From an uncultured Lachnoclostridium sp. (GTDB lineage Bacteria; Bacillota; Clostridia; Lachnospirales; Lachnospiraceae): DNA of 61,666 nucleotides. The position numbers and the translations under genes were made by a program. The stretch is taken from contig CAOJBY010000023.1 of the NCBI GenBank assembly GCA_948330435.1, positions 1 through 61,666 of the forward strand, written 5' to 3'. This document shows, in pieces, positions 23,031 through 31,119 of the stretch (its first letter is position 1; every line of letters begins with the position of its first letter). The notes below the pieces were generated by a model. That model did not search any database. It saw only the letters and a list, made by a program, of their open reading frames with translations, and was not told where the DNA came from.

Positions 23031-24917
23031 TTATCCAACCACCAAAATCTTCTCCAGTTCTTTCACATCCCCGGTCTTCACAACCTCCACCTGTTCCGGG
23101 GCCGACACCAGAACTGCCGTAGTAACATCATAACCGGCCGCCTGAATGGCATCCATATCGAATTCCAACAGACGCTCCCCGGCTTTTACCTTTGCACCGG
23201 ATTCTTTCAGTGCATGAAAATGCTTCCCCTGAAGCTCCACCGTATTGATTCCCACATGGATCAGAATCTCTGTTCCGCTGTCGCTCACAAGGCCGATGGC
23301 ATGCTTTGTGTCAAAGAACATAGCAATCTCTCCGTCAAATGGAGCTACCACCTCACCCTTTACAGGGACGATACCCACACCGGCTCCCAGGGCTCCGGAA
23401 GCAAAGGTTGCATCCCCGATCTCCGTATGGGGAATCACCCGGCCCTCTACCGGTGCGTAAACAGCATTTGCTTCTGTCTCAATCTGAACAGCCGGTGCTG
23501 CTTCTTCCGTTTTCGTCTCTGTCTTAGCCGCTTCCTCCGGATCCTTATATCCAAACACCCAGGTAAGAGCAAAAGCCACACATGCGGAAATGAGGAACAT
23601 AATAATGTAGTTAATCGGATCATGCAGACACAACAGCAGTCCAAAGATACCTGTTACACCCGTACCCGTTGCTCCAAGTCCTACGATAGATGCATACAAA
23701 GCTCCACAAGCTCCACCTACCGCACCGCAGATAAAGGGCTTAAAGAACCGCAGGTTCACACCGAAGATTGCAGGCTCCGTAATACCCATAAAGCAAGACA
23801 TTGCAGAGGGAACTGCCATGGACTTGGTTCTCTGATTCTTTGTCTTAAGGGCAACCGCCAGTGTGGCCGCACCCTGGGCAATATTGGCGGCGGATGCCAG
23901 AGGAAGCCAGTAGGTTACACCGTAAAGTCCAAGCTGCCCTACATCAATCACCGTATACATATGATGAACACCGGCAACAACGGTTGCGGAGTAAAGACCG
24001 CCCATCAGAAAGCTTCCAATTCCCATAGGCAGGGCAATCAGCTGCTGAACGCCCCCGATGATTCCGTTTTCAATCGTTACGAATACAGGTCCGATGATAG
24101 AATAGGTCAAATATCCCGTAGCAAACACACTTACCAGCGGCGTTACAAAAAGGTCAAACATGGCCGGAACAATCTTATGCAGCTTCTTTTCAATCATGCA
24201 CATGACAAAGACGGCAATGATAACCGGAATCACATGACCCTGATACCCTACCAAATCCACCTCATAGAGACCGAACCATACCTTTTGTGTTCTTAAAACA
24301 CCCTCCGTCGCCACGGTCCATGCATTCTGCAGATCCGGGTGAATCATCAGCATCCCAATAACCGCACCCAGATAGGGATTGCCCCCAAACACCTTGGCCG
24401 CACTGTAGGCAATCAAAATCGGCAGGAACACATAGGCCGTATTGGCAAAAAGATTGGCAAATACAAAAATGGAACCGGAAGTGTTAATATTCAGGAAACC
24501 GTTATTTACCATAAAATTCAGGGCTTCCATGATTCCCATCAGGAAACCGCTTGCCACAATGGCCGGAATAATGGGAACAAAGATGTCTCCCAGGGTCTTA
24601 ATGGCCTGCTTGTAAAATGGCTGTTTGGCCGCCGCTGCCGCCTTGGCATCCTCCTTGCTGGCTGCGGTCAGACCGGATACTGCCAGAAACTCGTCATACA
24701 CCTTGTTGACGGTCCCCGTTCCGAGGATGATCTGAAGCTGTCCGGAAGCACTGAACACTCCTTTCACGCCCTCAATCTCCTCCACCGCCTTGGCATCACA
24801 TTTGGCATTGTCCGCAAGCACCAGACGAAGCCGGGTAGCACAATGAGCCGCAGAGATCAGATTTTCCTTTTTGCCAACTTTTTCGTAAATCTCTTCCGCT
24901 ACTTTTCTGTAGTCCAT
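23031..24917 (-). CDS. scrA: Sucrose-type PTS transporter, IIBCA fusion
   Basis: This 628-residue membrane transporter imports and phosphorylates sucrose in one step. It contains an N-terminal IIB domain (phospho-cysteine Cys26 in SAAHCATRLR), a IIC membrane domain with about ten hydrophobic segments (about 105-455), an Ala/Glu-rich linker and a C-terminal IIA domain (about 480-620) with phospho-histidine His554 (ILIHVGINTVEL). Phosphate comes from HPr through IIA and IIB. AAGGAGAGGAGAACG lies ahead of the ATG. It follows the sucrose-6-phosphate hydrolase gene after 98 bp. Sucrose specificity is inferred from that neighbour. Trehalose or beta-glucoside transporters have the same domains. Confidence 0.88.
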   Translation of the reverse strand: MDYRKVAEEIYEKVGKKENLISAAHCATRLRLVLADNAKCDAKAVEEIEGVKGVFSASGQLQIILGTGTVNKVYDEFLAVSGLTAASKEDAKAAAAAKQPFYKQAIKTLGDIFVPIIPAIVASGFLMGIMEALNFMVNNGFLNINTSGSIFVFANLFANTAYVFLPILIAYSAAKVFGGNPYLGAVIGMLMIHPDLQNAWTVATEGVLRTQKVWFGLYEVDLVGYQGHVIPVIIAVFVMCMIEKKLHKIVPAMFDLFVTPLVSVFATGYLTYSIIGPVFVTIENGIIGGVQQLIALPMGIGSFLMGGLYSATVVAGVHHMYTVIDVGQLGLYGVTYWLPLASAANIAQGAATLAVALKTKNQRTKSMAVPSAMSCFMGITEPAIFGVNLRFFKPFICGAVGGACGALYASIVGLGATGTGVTGIFGLLLCLHDPINYIIMFLISACVAFALTWVFGYKDPEEAAKTETKTEEAAPAVQIETEANAVYAPVEGRVIPHTEIGDATFASGALGAGVGIVPVKGEVVAPFDGEIAMFFDTKHAIGLVSDSGTEILIHVGINTVELQGKHFHALKESGAKVKAGERLLEFDMDAIQAAGYDVTTAVLVSAPEQVEVVKTGDVKELEKILVVG

Positions 24918-24940
24918 AACGTTCTCCTCTCCTTAATTTA

Positions 24941-24953
24941 GGCCCTGTGGGCC
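24941..24953. other. Short hairpin between scrB and scrA
   Basis: GGCCC-TGT-GGGCC lies just upstream of the scrA ribosome site. It has a T run only on the plus-strand side, so for scrA it is more likely an RNA-stability or translation element than a terminator. Confidence 0.3.
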
Positions 24954-25015
24954 GTTTTTATATTAACTGCACGGACTTCTAGCCTTGCATCCGCCCTGCA
25001 GCCAATTACTTTACC

Positions 25016-26443
25016 TTACTGTTCCTCAGAATGAAAATAATAGGTACCGTGGCAGCCTTCCCCATTTATCCGCACCCTGCAGAGGGGCGTCTCTGGATAA
25101 AACCGAGTGGAAAATACATCCGATCCCTCATTTAAAAATACTTCCACACTGGACATATCCAGGAGTATCCGCAGTTTTTCAAGCTTATCAAGCTCCCTGC
25201 CCCGAATCGTCCGGCCTGCACCTAAAAGGGAATCGGTAAATTCCATCCAAAAGAGCTTTTCCTCCTTTTTATAGCGAAGCCTTAATCCCTCTGCCAGAAT
25301 TACTTCCAAATCCCGGCCCTCCGTCTTTAGCTCTATCTCACAGCAAAGCCCCAGATCTCCCTCAAAATCACCCTGTAAAGGCCTGGAACCATTCCACCAT
25401 TTCGCCAGTTCTCTTACGGGATTCTGGCAGAGCACCCCGTTTTTAACAGACAGCTCTCTGGGAATGGTCATCATATGCTGCCAGCCGTCCTCCACCGTCC
25501 GGTTGGTGTAGAACTCCTCCACATCCGGCATACCCATCCAGGCAATCTGGATTCTCCGTCCGTCGTCCGTAAGAAAGGTCTGGGGTGCATAGAAATCAAA
25601 GCCTCCGTCCAACTCCCGAAAGTCTCCCGGCACCTTTTCCAGCCGAAAATCTCCCTCCAGAAAACAGGTTACACTCTGATAGACATTGGCATATTTAAGT
25701 CCCTCCGTCTCCACTCCCTGGGGAGAGATGCTCAGTACGGTCCGTCCATCCAGTTCATAGATATCGGGACATTCCCACATATATCCAAAGGCTTCTTCCG
25801 TCTCAAAGCGTTTCCGAAACTCCCAATGCCTTTTATCTTCGGAGGAAAAAAGCAGTACAATTCCTTTATCCTCCCCTGTTCTGGCACCCTGAACCATGTA
25901 GTAGGCATCCCCCTGTTTCCACACCTTGGGATCACGCACATGACAAGTCAGGTCCCGGGGATAATCCTTGTGATCCATCAAAACCTCTTTGGATGCTATC
26001 CTCCTGCCGTCCCGGCTTACTGCAAGCATAGTATAAGCTCTTCTGCCGGTATGAATAAAGTCATGGTCTCCTGTCTCTTTTACATTTCCCGTATAGTACA
26101 GGTACATGTCCCCATTCTCTACAAGTGCGGATCCTGAGTAAACCCCATGGCAGTCCTCCGGCTGATCCGCCGTCAAAGGTGCTCCCTCAAAATTCCAGTG
26201 AAGCAGATCCTGACTGGTGCAATGGCCCCAGAACTTTAATCCTCCCTTTGCCTGAAAAGGAGAAAACTGATAAAATGCATGGTAGGTTCCCTGATACTGG
26301 CAAAGACCATTGGGATCATTGAGCCATCCAAAGGGCGGTGCTATATGAAGCTTTGGCCGCCAACGGTCATTTTTCTTTTTTGCCTTATAGCGTTCCCGTT
26401 CCTCCCGAAGCAGTTGTTCCCATAAATGATGAAGTGCGTTCAT
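25016..26443 (-). CDS. scrB: Sucrose-6-phosphate hydrolase (GH32)
   Basis: This 475-residue cytosolic glycoside hydrolase splits sucrose-6-phosphate made by the PTS into glucose-6-phosphate and fructose. The GH32 motifs are all present: GWLNDPNG with the nucleophile Asp43, the RDP motif in HVRDPKVW, and the acid/base glutamate in MWECPDIY. The five-bladed propeller is followed by a C-terminal beta-sandwich. I chose ATG 26443, with GAGGAG upstream. The extra 28 residues of a longer frame would cover the ScrR operator at 26471-26490. It leads the scrB-scrA operon and is repressed by ScrR through that operator. Confidence 0.92.
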   Translation of the reverse strand: MNALHHLWEQLLREERERYKAKKKNDRWRPKLHIAPPFGWLNDPNGLCQYQGTYHAFYQFSPFQAKGGLKFWGHCTSQDLLHWNFEGAPLTADQPEDCHGVYSGSALVENGDMYLYYTGNVKETGDHDFIHTGRRAYTMLAVSRDGRRIASKEVLMDHKDYPRDLTCHVRDPKVWKQGDAYYMVQGARTGEDKGIVLLFSSEDKRHWEFRKRFETEEAFGYMWECPDIYELDGRTVLSISPQGVETEGLKYANVYQSVTCFLEGDFRLEKVPGDFRELDGGFDFYAPQTFLTDDGRRIQIAWMGMPDVEEFYTNRTVEDGWQHMMTIPRELSVKNGVLCQNPVRELAKWWNGSRPLQGDFEGDLGLCCEIELKTEGRDLEVILAEGLRLRYKKEEKLFWMEFTDSLLGAGRTIRGRELDKLEKLRILLDMSSVEVFLNEGSDVFSTRFYPETPLCRVRINGEGCHGTYYFHSEEQ

Positions 26444-26470
26444 AAAATATCTCCTCTTAATTTTCCGCTT

Positions 26471-26490
26471 TTTTGAATACGCATTCACAA
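26471..26490. promoter_or_regulatory. ScrR operator upstream of scrB
   Basis: TTTTGAATACGCATTCACAA is a near-palindrome of the LacI-family type with a central CG. It matches the site in front of scrR (27611-27630) almost exactly, in inverse orientation. It lies 28 bp upstream of the scrB start. Confidence 0.8.
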
Positions 26491-26504
26491 AAGAACCGGT
26501 AAAA

Positions 26505-26562
26505 GGGACACCGGAAAATAAGACCAAAAACTTTTCTGATATCTTATTTCCTGACGTTCCCC
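26505..26562 (-). terminator. Imperfect hairpin after scrR
   Basis: Segments 26505-26523 and 26542-26562 are imperfect complements around the core GGAAAATAAGA / TCTTATTTCC. It lies between scrR and the scrB operator and probably ends scrR transcription, though no long U tract follows. Its core matches the loop family noted at 7340. Confidence 0.45.
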
Positions 26563-26596
26563 AATCTAAAGCTGTCTCTCCGCTTTCTTTTAAAAC

Positions 26597-27598
26597 TCAA
26601 TCTGCCGCAGCCTTTTTCCGAAAAAGAGAGCTCTCTCTCGGAATCAGCTTTGCCCGCATAGGCCAGTCCTCCACATGAATATCCTCCGGATGCTCAATCT
26701 TATGAAGAAGCAGTTCCACTGCCTTCACCGCCATAGCTTCGTTAGGCTGTGACACACTGGAAAGCGGGGGATAGAGATATTCACACATATACGTGTTATC
26801 AAACCCCACCAATCCGGCTCTACCGGGAACCTCTATTCCCATCCCGTTAAGGATTCCCATCATCTGCAAGGCCCGCCTGTCATTATAAGCAAAAATCCCC
26901 GTTCCTTCCGGATGCTGTTCAAAATGTATCTTAAGTTCTTTTTCAATGGTTTTAGAATCCTTGGTATTTATTATCGTAAGCTTCTCCTGAAAATCCGAAT
27001 CCCGTTCTTCTAGCAGCCTTACAAATCCACAATACTTCGCATCGTCCGTATTTCCAAAAAAGATGTAGTTCTCATAGCCCTCTTCATATAAATGACGCCC
27101 TACCTGAACACCGGCTTCCTGGTGATCCACATAGACAGAATCCACTCCCTTTGCCTGTCTGGTAATGACTACGGTGGGAATATTCAGATGCTGAATACGA
27201 TTTTTCCACTCAGAAGCTCTCTCCTGGACCGGAACTACAATCAGGCCATCCACACGATAACGCTGTACCACCTCTAAATATTCCTGCTCGTGAGACAAAT
27301 CATAATTTGTATTAAAAAGGATCAGGCTGTATCCGCTCTTCCTGGCCTCCTGCTCCAGATATTTTACCAGATCCGCAAAAAAGGCATTGGAAATATCCGT
27401 GAGTATCACGCCTATCAGATGGGTCTTGCTCCCAGCCAGGCTTTGAGCCATTACATTGGGCTGATATCCGTGTGCCTTTGCACAGGCCATTACACGCTCC
27501 CGAATCTCCAGATTCACCGCCTGATTTCCATTCAACACCCGGGAAACAGTAGGTTGGGAAACACCTGTCAGCCGGGCAATCTCTGTCATTGTAATCAT
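26597..27598 (-). CDS. scrR: LacI-family repressor of the sucrose genes
   Basis: This 333-residue repressor has an N-terminal helix-turn-helix (MTEIARLTGVSQPTVSRVLNG) and a periplasmic-binding-protein-like sensor domain. The effector is probably fructose or a phosphorylated sugar, as for other ScrR proteins. I chose ATG 27598 because AAGGAGAAAGAG lies upstream. The longer frame reads through the operator and promoter. The same operator lies between its own -10 box and start and again before scrB, so it should repress both itself and scrB-scrA. No operator was seen directly before scrA. Confidence 0.92.
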   Translation of the reverse strand: MITMTEIARLTGVSQPTVSRVLNGNQAVNLEIRERVMACAKAHGYQPNVMAQSLAGSKTHLIGVILTDISNAFFADLVKYLEQEARKSGYSLILFNTNYDLSHEQEYLEVVQRYRVDGLIVVPVQERASEWKNRIQHLNIPTVVITRQAKGVDSVYVDHQEAGVQVGRHLYEEGYENYIFFGNTDDAKYCGFVRLLEERDSDFQEKLTIINTKDSKTIEKELKIHFEQHPEGTGIFAYNDRRALQMMGILNGMGIEVPGRAGLVGFDNTYMCEYLYPPLSSVSQPNEAMAVKAVELLLHKIEHPEDIHVEDWPMRAKLIPRESSLFRKKAAAD

Positions 27599-27610
27599 TG
27601 CTCTTTCTCC

Positions 27611-27630
27611 TTGTGAATGCGTATTCACAA
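27611..27630. promoter_or_regulatory. ScrR operator upstream of scrR (autoregulation)
   Basis: TTGTGAATGCGTATTCACAA is a 20-bp palindrome with one mismatch. It sits just downstream of the scrR -10 box, where binding would block transcription start. Confidence 0.85.
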
Positions 27631-27641
27631 ATGTTAATATT

Positions 27642-27670
27642 ATAATACACAATAGAATATGCCCTGTCAA
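27642..27670 (-). promoter_or_regulatory. Sigma-A promoter of scrR
   Basis: On the minus strand, TTGACA (27665-27670) is followed after 17 bp by TATTAT (27642-27647). It is a near-perfect sigma-A promoter immediately upstream of the operator. Confidence 0.8.
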
Positions 27671-27704
27671 TTATGCGATACTCACAAAATTGACAGGGCA
27701 TATT
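27656..27704. repeat. Perfect 15-bp inverted repeat around the scrR -35 box
   Basis: AATATGCCCTGTCAA (27656-27670) is the exact complement of TTGACAGGGCATATT (27690-27704), with a 19-nt spacer. Each arm carries a consensus TTGACA pointing outward. No U tract follows. Besides this repeat, about 90 bp to the next gene hold nothing I can name. Confidence 0.75.
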
Positions 27705-27795
27705 TGTGCAGATTGCTAATGCACGATAAAAAATTCTATTGCTCTGTAACAGTCTCCATCTCTTTGGCCACCTGCTCTTCACAGGACCGCAATTC

Positions 27796-29454
27796 TTATA
27801 CCCGGAAGCACCCGCCCCCGATAAATTCCCGCACCAGTGAATTATCCGGAATAAAGGAACTGTCCACACCCAGGAAATAATCCAGGAACTTGAGAAGCCG
27901 CTTGGCTTCCAGATATTCCGGCTCCTCCCGTCCGATTCCGAACAGCAAAGGCTCCGCATACTGCTTCAGCACCGCCAGTTCATAAATAAGGGCGGAATTA
28001 AACATGGCATCTGCTTCTTCCTGATAGGGGAAGATATTCTCATCCTCTCCCCGGCGTACAGACGGCCACATACCGATTGTCCGGGCCGCACCGGAACCCC
28101 GGGTCCGTGCATCCCTTACCATGCGGCGGATCAGGCGGCCGTCCGTGGTAGGAATCCGGTTATGTTCATCTACATTCAGCTGAGTCAGTGCACTGATATA
28201 GATCTTAAACTTACTTTCTCTTGGCAGGCTGTAGGAAAGCTTATCATTAAGACAGTGAATCCCCTCCAGCACAAGAATATCCTCATCACCCAGGGTCATA
28301 TAATCCCCCAGGTACTCTTTCTTTCCAAGCTTAAAGTTAAAGCGGGGAATCTCCACCGTCTTACCGGAAAGAAGTTCGCTCATCTGCTTATTAAAAAGCT
28401 CCACGTCAACAGCACCTAAACACTCAAAGTTATAGTTGCCCTCCTCATCCTTAGGCGTCATTTCACGTTCCACAAAGTAATTGTCCACCGCAATGGGATG
28501 GGGCTTAAGTCCTGCCGCCTTAAGCTGAATGGAAAGCCGGTGAGAAAACGTAGTCTTTCCGGAGGAAGAGGGACCCGCAATCATAATAAACTTCCGGCTC
28601 TTATCTTCGGCAATCTGCCTGGCAATCTCCGCAATCTTACGCTCCTGCAAAGCCTCCTGGGCCATCACCAGATCCTGCATTCCCCCTCTGGAAATACAGT
28701 CATTCAGTTCGCCCACATTGGACACCTCCAGCATGTCTCCCCAGGATACGGACTCTTTCATCACCTGGAACACCTTGTGCTGGGGCTTAAAGGGCGGCAC
28801 CGTATCCGGCTGCTTCTGTAAGGGGAACTGAATCACAAAGCCCGCATCATAGAGATAAAGCTCAAAAAACCTCAGATAGCTGGTATCCGGCACCATGTAT
28901 CCATAGTAATAGTCCTCAAAATTCCCCAGCTTGTAGATATTCACCCTGGAAGCCCTGCGGTAGCGGAACAGCTTTTCCTTGTCATACATCTTATGCTTAT
29001 GGAAGATAGCAAGAGCCTCGTCCGTGTTGACGTTTTGCTTTTCAATGGGCATTCTTCGCTCCACCAGTTCCAGCATTTTTTCTTTGATTTTCTCTAAAAG
29101 CTCCTCATTAAGAAGAAAATCTCCCTCCAGGGTACAATAATAACCGTTGCTTAAGGAGTACTGAACCTGAGCCCGGTGTATTCGATCATGCCCCACCACT
29201 TTATAGACGGCTTTCATCAAAAGCAGGGTCATACTCCGCCGATAGGTCTGCTGGCCGATAAAGGTGTCCGTAGTCAGAAAGCTCAGTTCACAATCGGAGG
29301 AAAGCTTTTTCCCCAGTTCCTGAAGCTTATGATTCACCGAAGCCAATACAATGTCATGCAGATATTCTTTCTGAAAATCCTTTGCAATGGTCTGATAAGA
29401 GGTTCCTTCCGGATACTCATATACTTTCCCGCCAATCGTTACCTTGTAATCCAT
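27796..29454 (-). CDS. Nucleoside kinase with TGS-like N-terminus (uridine kinase/phosphoribulokinase superfamily)
   Basis: This 552-residue protein has an N-terminal TGS-like domain (VTIGGKVYEYPEGTSYQTIA), a middle part like the editing region of threonyl-tRNA synthetase, and a C-terminal kinase domain (about 290-500) with the P-loop AGPSSSGKTT. Members are annotated as nucleoside or uridine kinases of unclear substrate and are common in Clostridia. Other kinase motifs include VDNYFVEREMTP and LEGIHCLND. AAAGGAGG precedes the ATG. It has no close operon partner, and a long imperfect hairpin lies upstream (29479-29569). The nucleoside substrate and the purpose of the synthetase-like part are unknown. 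Confidence 0.85.
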   Translation of the reverse strand: MDYKVTIGGKVYEYPEGTSYQTIAKDFQKEYLHDIVLASVNHKLQELGKKLSSDCELSFLTTDTFIGQQTYRRSMTLLLMKAVYKVVGHDRIHRAQVQYSLSNGYYCTLEGDFLLNEELLEKIKEKMLELVERRMPIEKQNVNTDEALAIFHKHKMYDKEKLFRYRRASRVNIYKLGNFEDYYYGYMVPDTSYLRFFELYLYDAGFVIQFPLQKQPDTVPPFKPQHKVFQVMKESVSWGDMLEVSNVGELNDCISRGGMQDLVMAQEALQERKIAEIARQIAEDKSRKFIMIAGPSSSGKTTFSHRLSIQLKAAGLKPHPIAVDNYFVEREMTPKDEEGNYNFECLGAVDVELFNKQMSELLSGKTVEIPRFNFKLGKKEYLGDYMTLGDEDILVLEGIHCLNDKLSYSLPRESKFKIYISALTQLNVDEHNRIPTTDGRLIRRMVRDARTRGSGAARTIGMWPSVRRGEDENIFPYQEEADAMFNSALIYELAVLKQYAEPLLFGIGREEPEYLEAKRLLKFLDYFLGVDSSFIPDNSLVREFIGGGCFRV

Positions 29455-29478
29455 TTTGCATCCTCCTTTAAAAGTTCC

Positions 29479-29569
29479 GTAATATCCTGCCGTACACTTT
29501 TATATAAATCAACTTCCAGCCGCAAACACCTGCGTCTGGAAATTGATTTGTGCATGTACAGGATATTAC
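29479..29569. repeat. 91-nt imperfect stem-loop upstream of the nucleoside kinase
   Basis: The outer arms GTAATATCCTG and CAGGATATTAC (29479-29489, 29559-29569) are perfect. Further complementary blocks follow inwards (AAATCAACTTCCAG against CTGGAAATTGATTT). The innermost loop is CGCA-aacacc-TGCG. It fills most of the gap between two minus-strand genes. Confidence 0.7.
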
Positions 29570-29580
29570 TGTTCCAGTTT

Positions 29581-30354
29581 TTAAAGTACGGTAAACGGCT
29601 GGCAAATCGCCTCCGTATATACCGTAATCTCCGAAAAATGCTTTTCCAGAAATTCTTTCATATCCTCAATAAAAATATGCTCAATCCCATAATGTCCCGC
29701 ATCAATAATCGCCATTCCGCAATCATCCATATCAATTCCCGTATGGTGATCAATATCCCCCGTAATCAGCACATCCGCCCCCGACATAAGGGCCGGCTTC
29801 GCCATGCTTTTGCCTGCACCCGGAGACAGGGCGGCAATCCTTACTATCTTATTCAAATCCCCGAAAACCCTGACATTCGGAAGATGAAAACGCTCTTTCA
29901 CAAGCTTTGCACATTCCTCCAAAGTCATAACCCCAGGCAGGCGTCCCACCCGGCCAATCCCCTCGCCGGCAAAGACCTCCTCCAACACAAAGGTATCCGT
30001 AAGCCCCAAAAAAGAAGCCGCAAGTTCCGCCATTCCCATCACATCATAATTCGTATGCATGGCATAATAAGAAACATTCCCCCGAATCAGGCGAATCAGC
30101 CGTTCTCCCACGTAATCGTCCGTGGTCACGGATTTGATGCTGCCAAAAATCATGGGGTGGTGGGTTAACAACAGATCCGTTTTGGCTTTCAGTGCTTTCT
30201 CAATCACTTCATCGGTGGCATCCAGAGCAATGTACACCGTCTTAACCTCCTGCTCCCGATCTCCTGCCAGCAGCCCCACATTGTCCCAGTCACAGGCGTA
30301 GATACGGGGATATCGCTCCTCTATTTTCTCAATCAGATTCTGACACCTTATCAT
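29581..30354 (-). CDS. Nif3-like dinuclear-metal protein (DUF34/YqfO family)
   Basis: This 257-residue protein belongs to the widespread Nif3/DUF34 family, which forms hexamers with a two-metal centre. Ligand motifs are DWDNVGLL near residue 22, LLTHHPMIF around 64, and the late GDIDHH and DAGHYGIE. A role in GTP cyclohydrolase-like or metal-related chemistry has been suggested, but the biochemical role is not settled. I chose ATG 30354 because family members begin with a short MxxQxLIEKIE stretch and AGGAGGGGAAAGGG lies upstream. A GTG at 30390 would overlap the trmK stop. It is paired with trmK, the usual arrangement in Firmicutes. Confidence 0.9.
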   Translation of the reverse strand: MIRCQNLIEKIEERYPRIYACDWDNVGLLAGDREQEVKTVYIALDATDEVIEKALKAKTDLLLTHHPMIFGSIKSVTTDDYVGERLIRLIRGNVSYYAMHTNYDVMGMAELAASFLGLTDTFVLEEVFAGEGIGRVGRLPGVMTLEECAKLVKERFHLPNVRVFGDLNKIVRIAALSPGAGKSMAKPALMSGADVLITGDIDHHTGIDMDDCGMAIIDAGHYGIEHIFIEDMKEFLEKHFSEITVYTEAICQPFTVL

Positions 30355-30386
30355 CCGGCCCTTTCCCCTCCTTTTCCGAAGCATCC

Positions 30387-31115
30387 TCACCCTTGGAGGA
30401 AAGATTCGCTCTCTCTTTTCATTTTCCTGCAGTCTTCCAGTGCTTTTTGAATATGCCCTATGTTCCTTTTTGTAAACTCCGCCTGTGTGGCGGACATGTC
30501 CCTGCCATAAGATAAAACTCTTTCCAGAATCTGCTCCTCTGCCCGAAGATGCTTTTCTATATACTTTTCAAGCACCGGAAGGCTCTGCTGAATATCCAGC
30601 CGGCCATAGTGATACTCCTCAATCGTATAAGAGATATAAGGCCCCTGCACCGCTTTCATCATGGGATAATACTTTCCGGCATCAAAGACAATATCCTCAC
30701 TTACGATCTGCCAGCCTTTCATATGAAGCCACTGCCGAAGATCCGTAATATCGGACTGGGGCTGTAGAACCAGTTCCTTTACGGAAGAGAGAATCTCATC
30801 ATCTCTCCCCAGAATATTCTCCATCAAGAGACCGCCCATTCCGGACAAAAGCAGGGTATCCGTCTCTCCTGGCTTCAGTTTTTCCGTTCCATTGGAAAGC
30901 CGCAATTCTATGTATGCCGAAAGCCCTGCACTCTGCACATGTTCTCTGGCCCTCTGTAAGGGACCCGAACCAATGTCCATGGCAATGGCTGAAGGTATCC
31001 GCTTTTCCTCACACAAATAAATAGGAATATAGGCATGATCCGTCCCTATGTCTGCCAGGCGGTGCCCCTCCGTAACCATCCCGGCAACCCGTTCCATTCG
31101 TTTTGACAGCTTCAT
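30387..31115 (-). CDS. trmK: tRNA (adenine(22)-N1)-methyltransferase
   Basis: This 242-residue enzyme uses S-adenosylmethionine to methylate N1 of adenine 22 in tRNA. The SAM-binding motif I is RLADIGTDHAYIPIYL (about residues 19-34), followed by IAMDIGSGPLQRAREH and SGMGGLLM, all typical of TrmK. It starts four bases after rpoD stops and is directly followed by the nif3-like gene, the standard Firmicutes order rpoD-trmK-nif3. Its ribosome site is weak, so it probably depends on coupling to rpoD translation. Confidence 0.92.
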   Translation of the reverse strand: MKLSKRMERVAGMVTEGHRLADIGTDHAYIPIYLCEEKRIPSAIAMDIGSGPLQRAREHVQSAGLSAYIELRLSNGTEKLKPGETDTLLLSGMGGLLMENILGRDDEILSSVKELVLQPQSDITDLRQWLHMKGWQIVSEDIVFDAGKYYPMMKAVQGPYISYTIEEYHYGRLDIQQSLPVLEKYIEKHLRAEEQILERVLSYGRDMSATQAEFTKRNIGHIQKALEDCRKMKRESESFLQG

Positions 31116-31119
31116 AGGC

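Noticed and set aside
23214..24296. 360-codon plus-strand frame opposite scrA
   Set aside because: Antisense to a confident PTS gene, with no ribosome site and no protein-like pattern.
27659..27880. 73-codon plus-strand frame between scrR and the nucleoside kinase
   Set aside because: It crosses an inverted repeat and the antisense end of the kinase gene and has no ribosome site.
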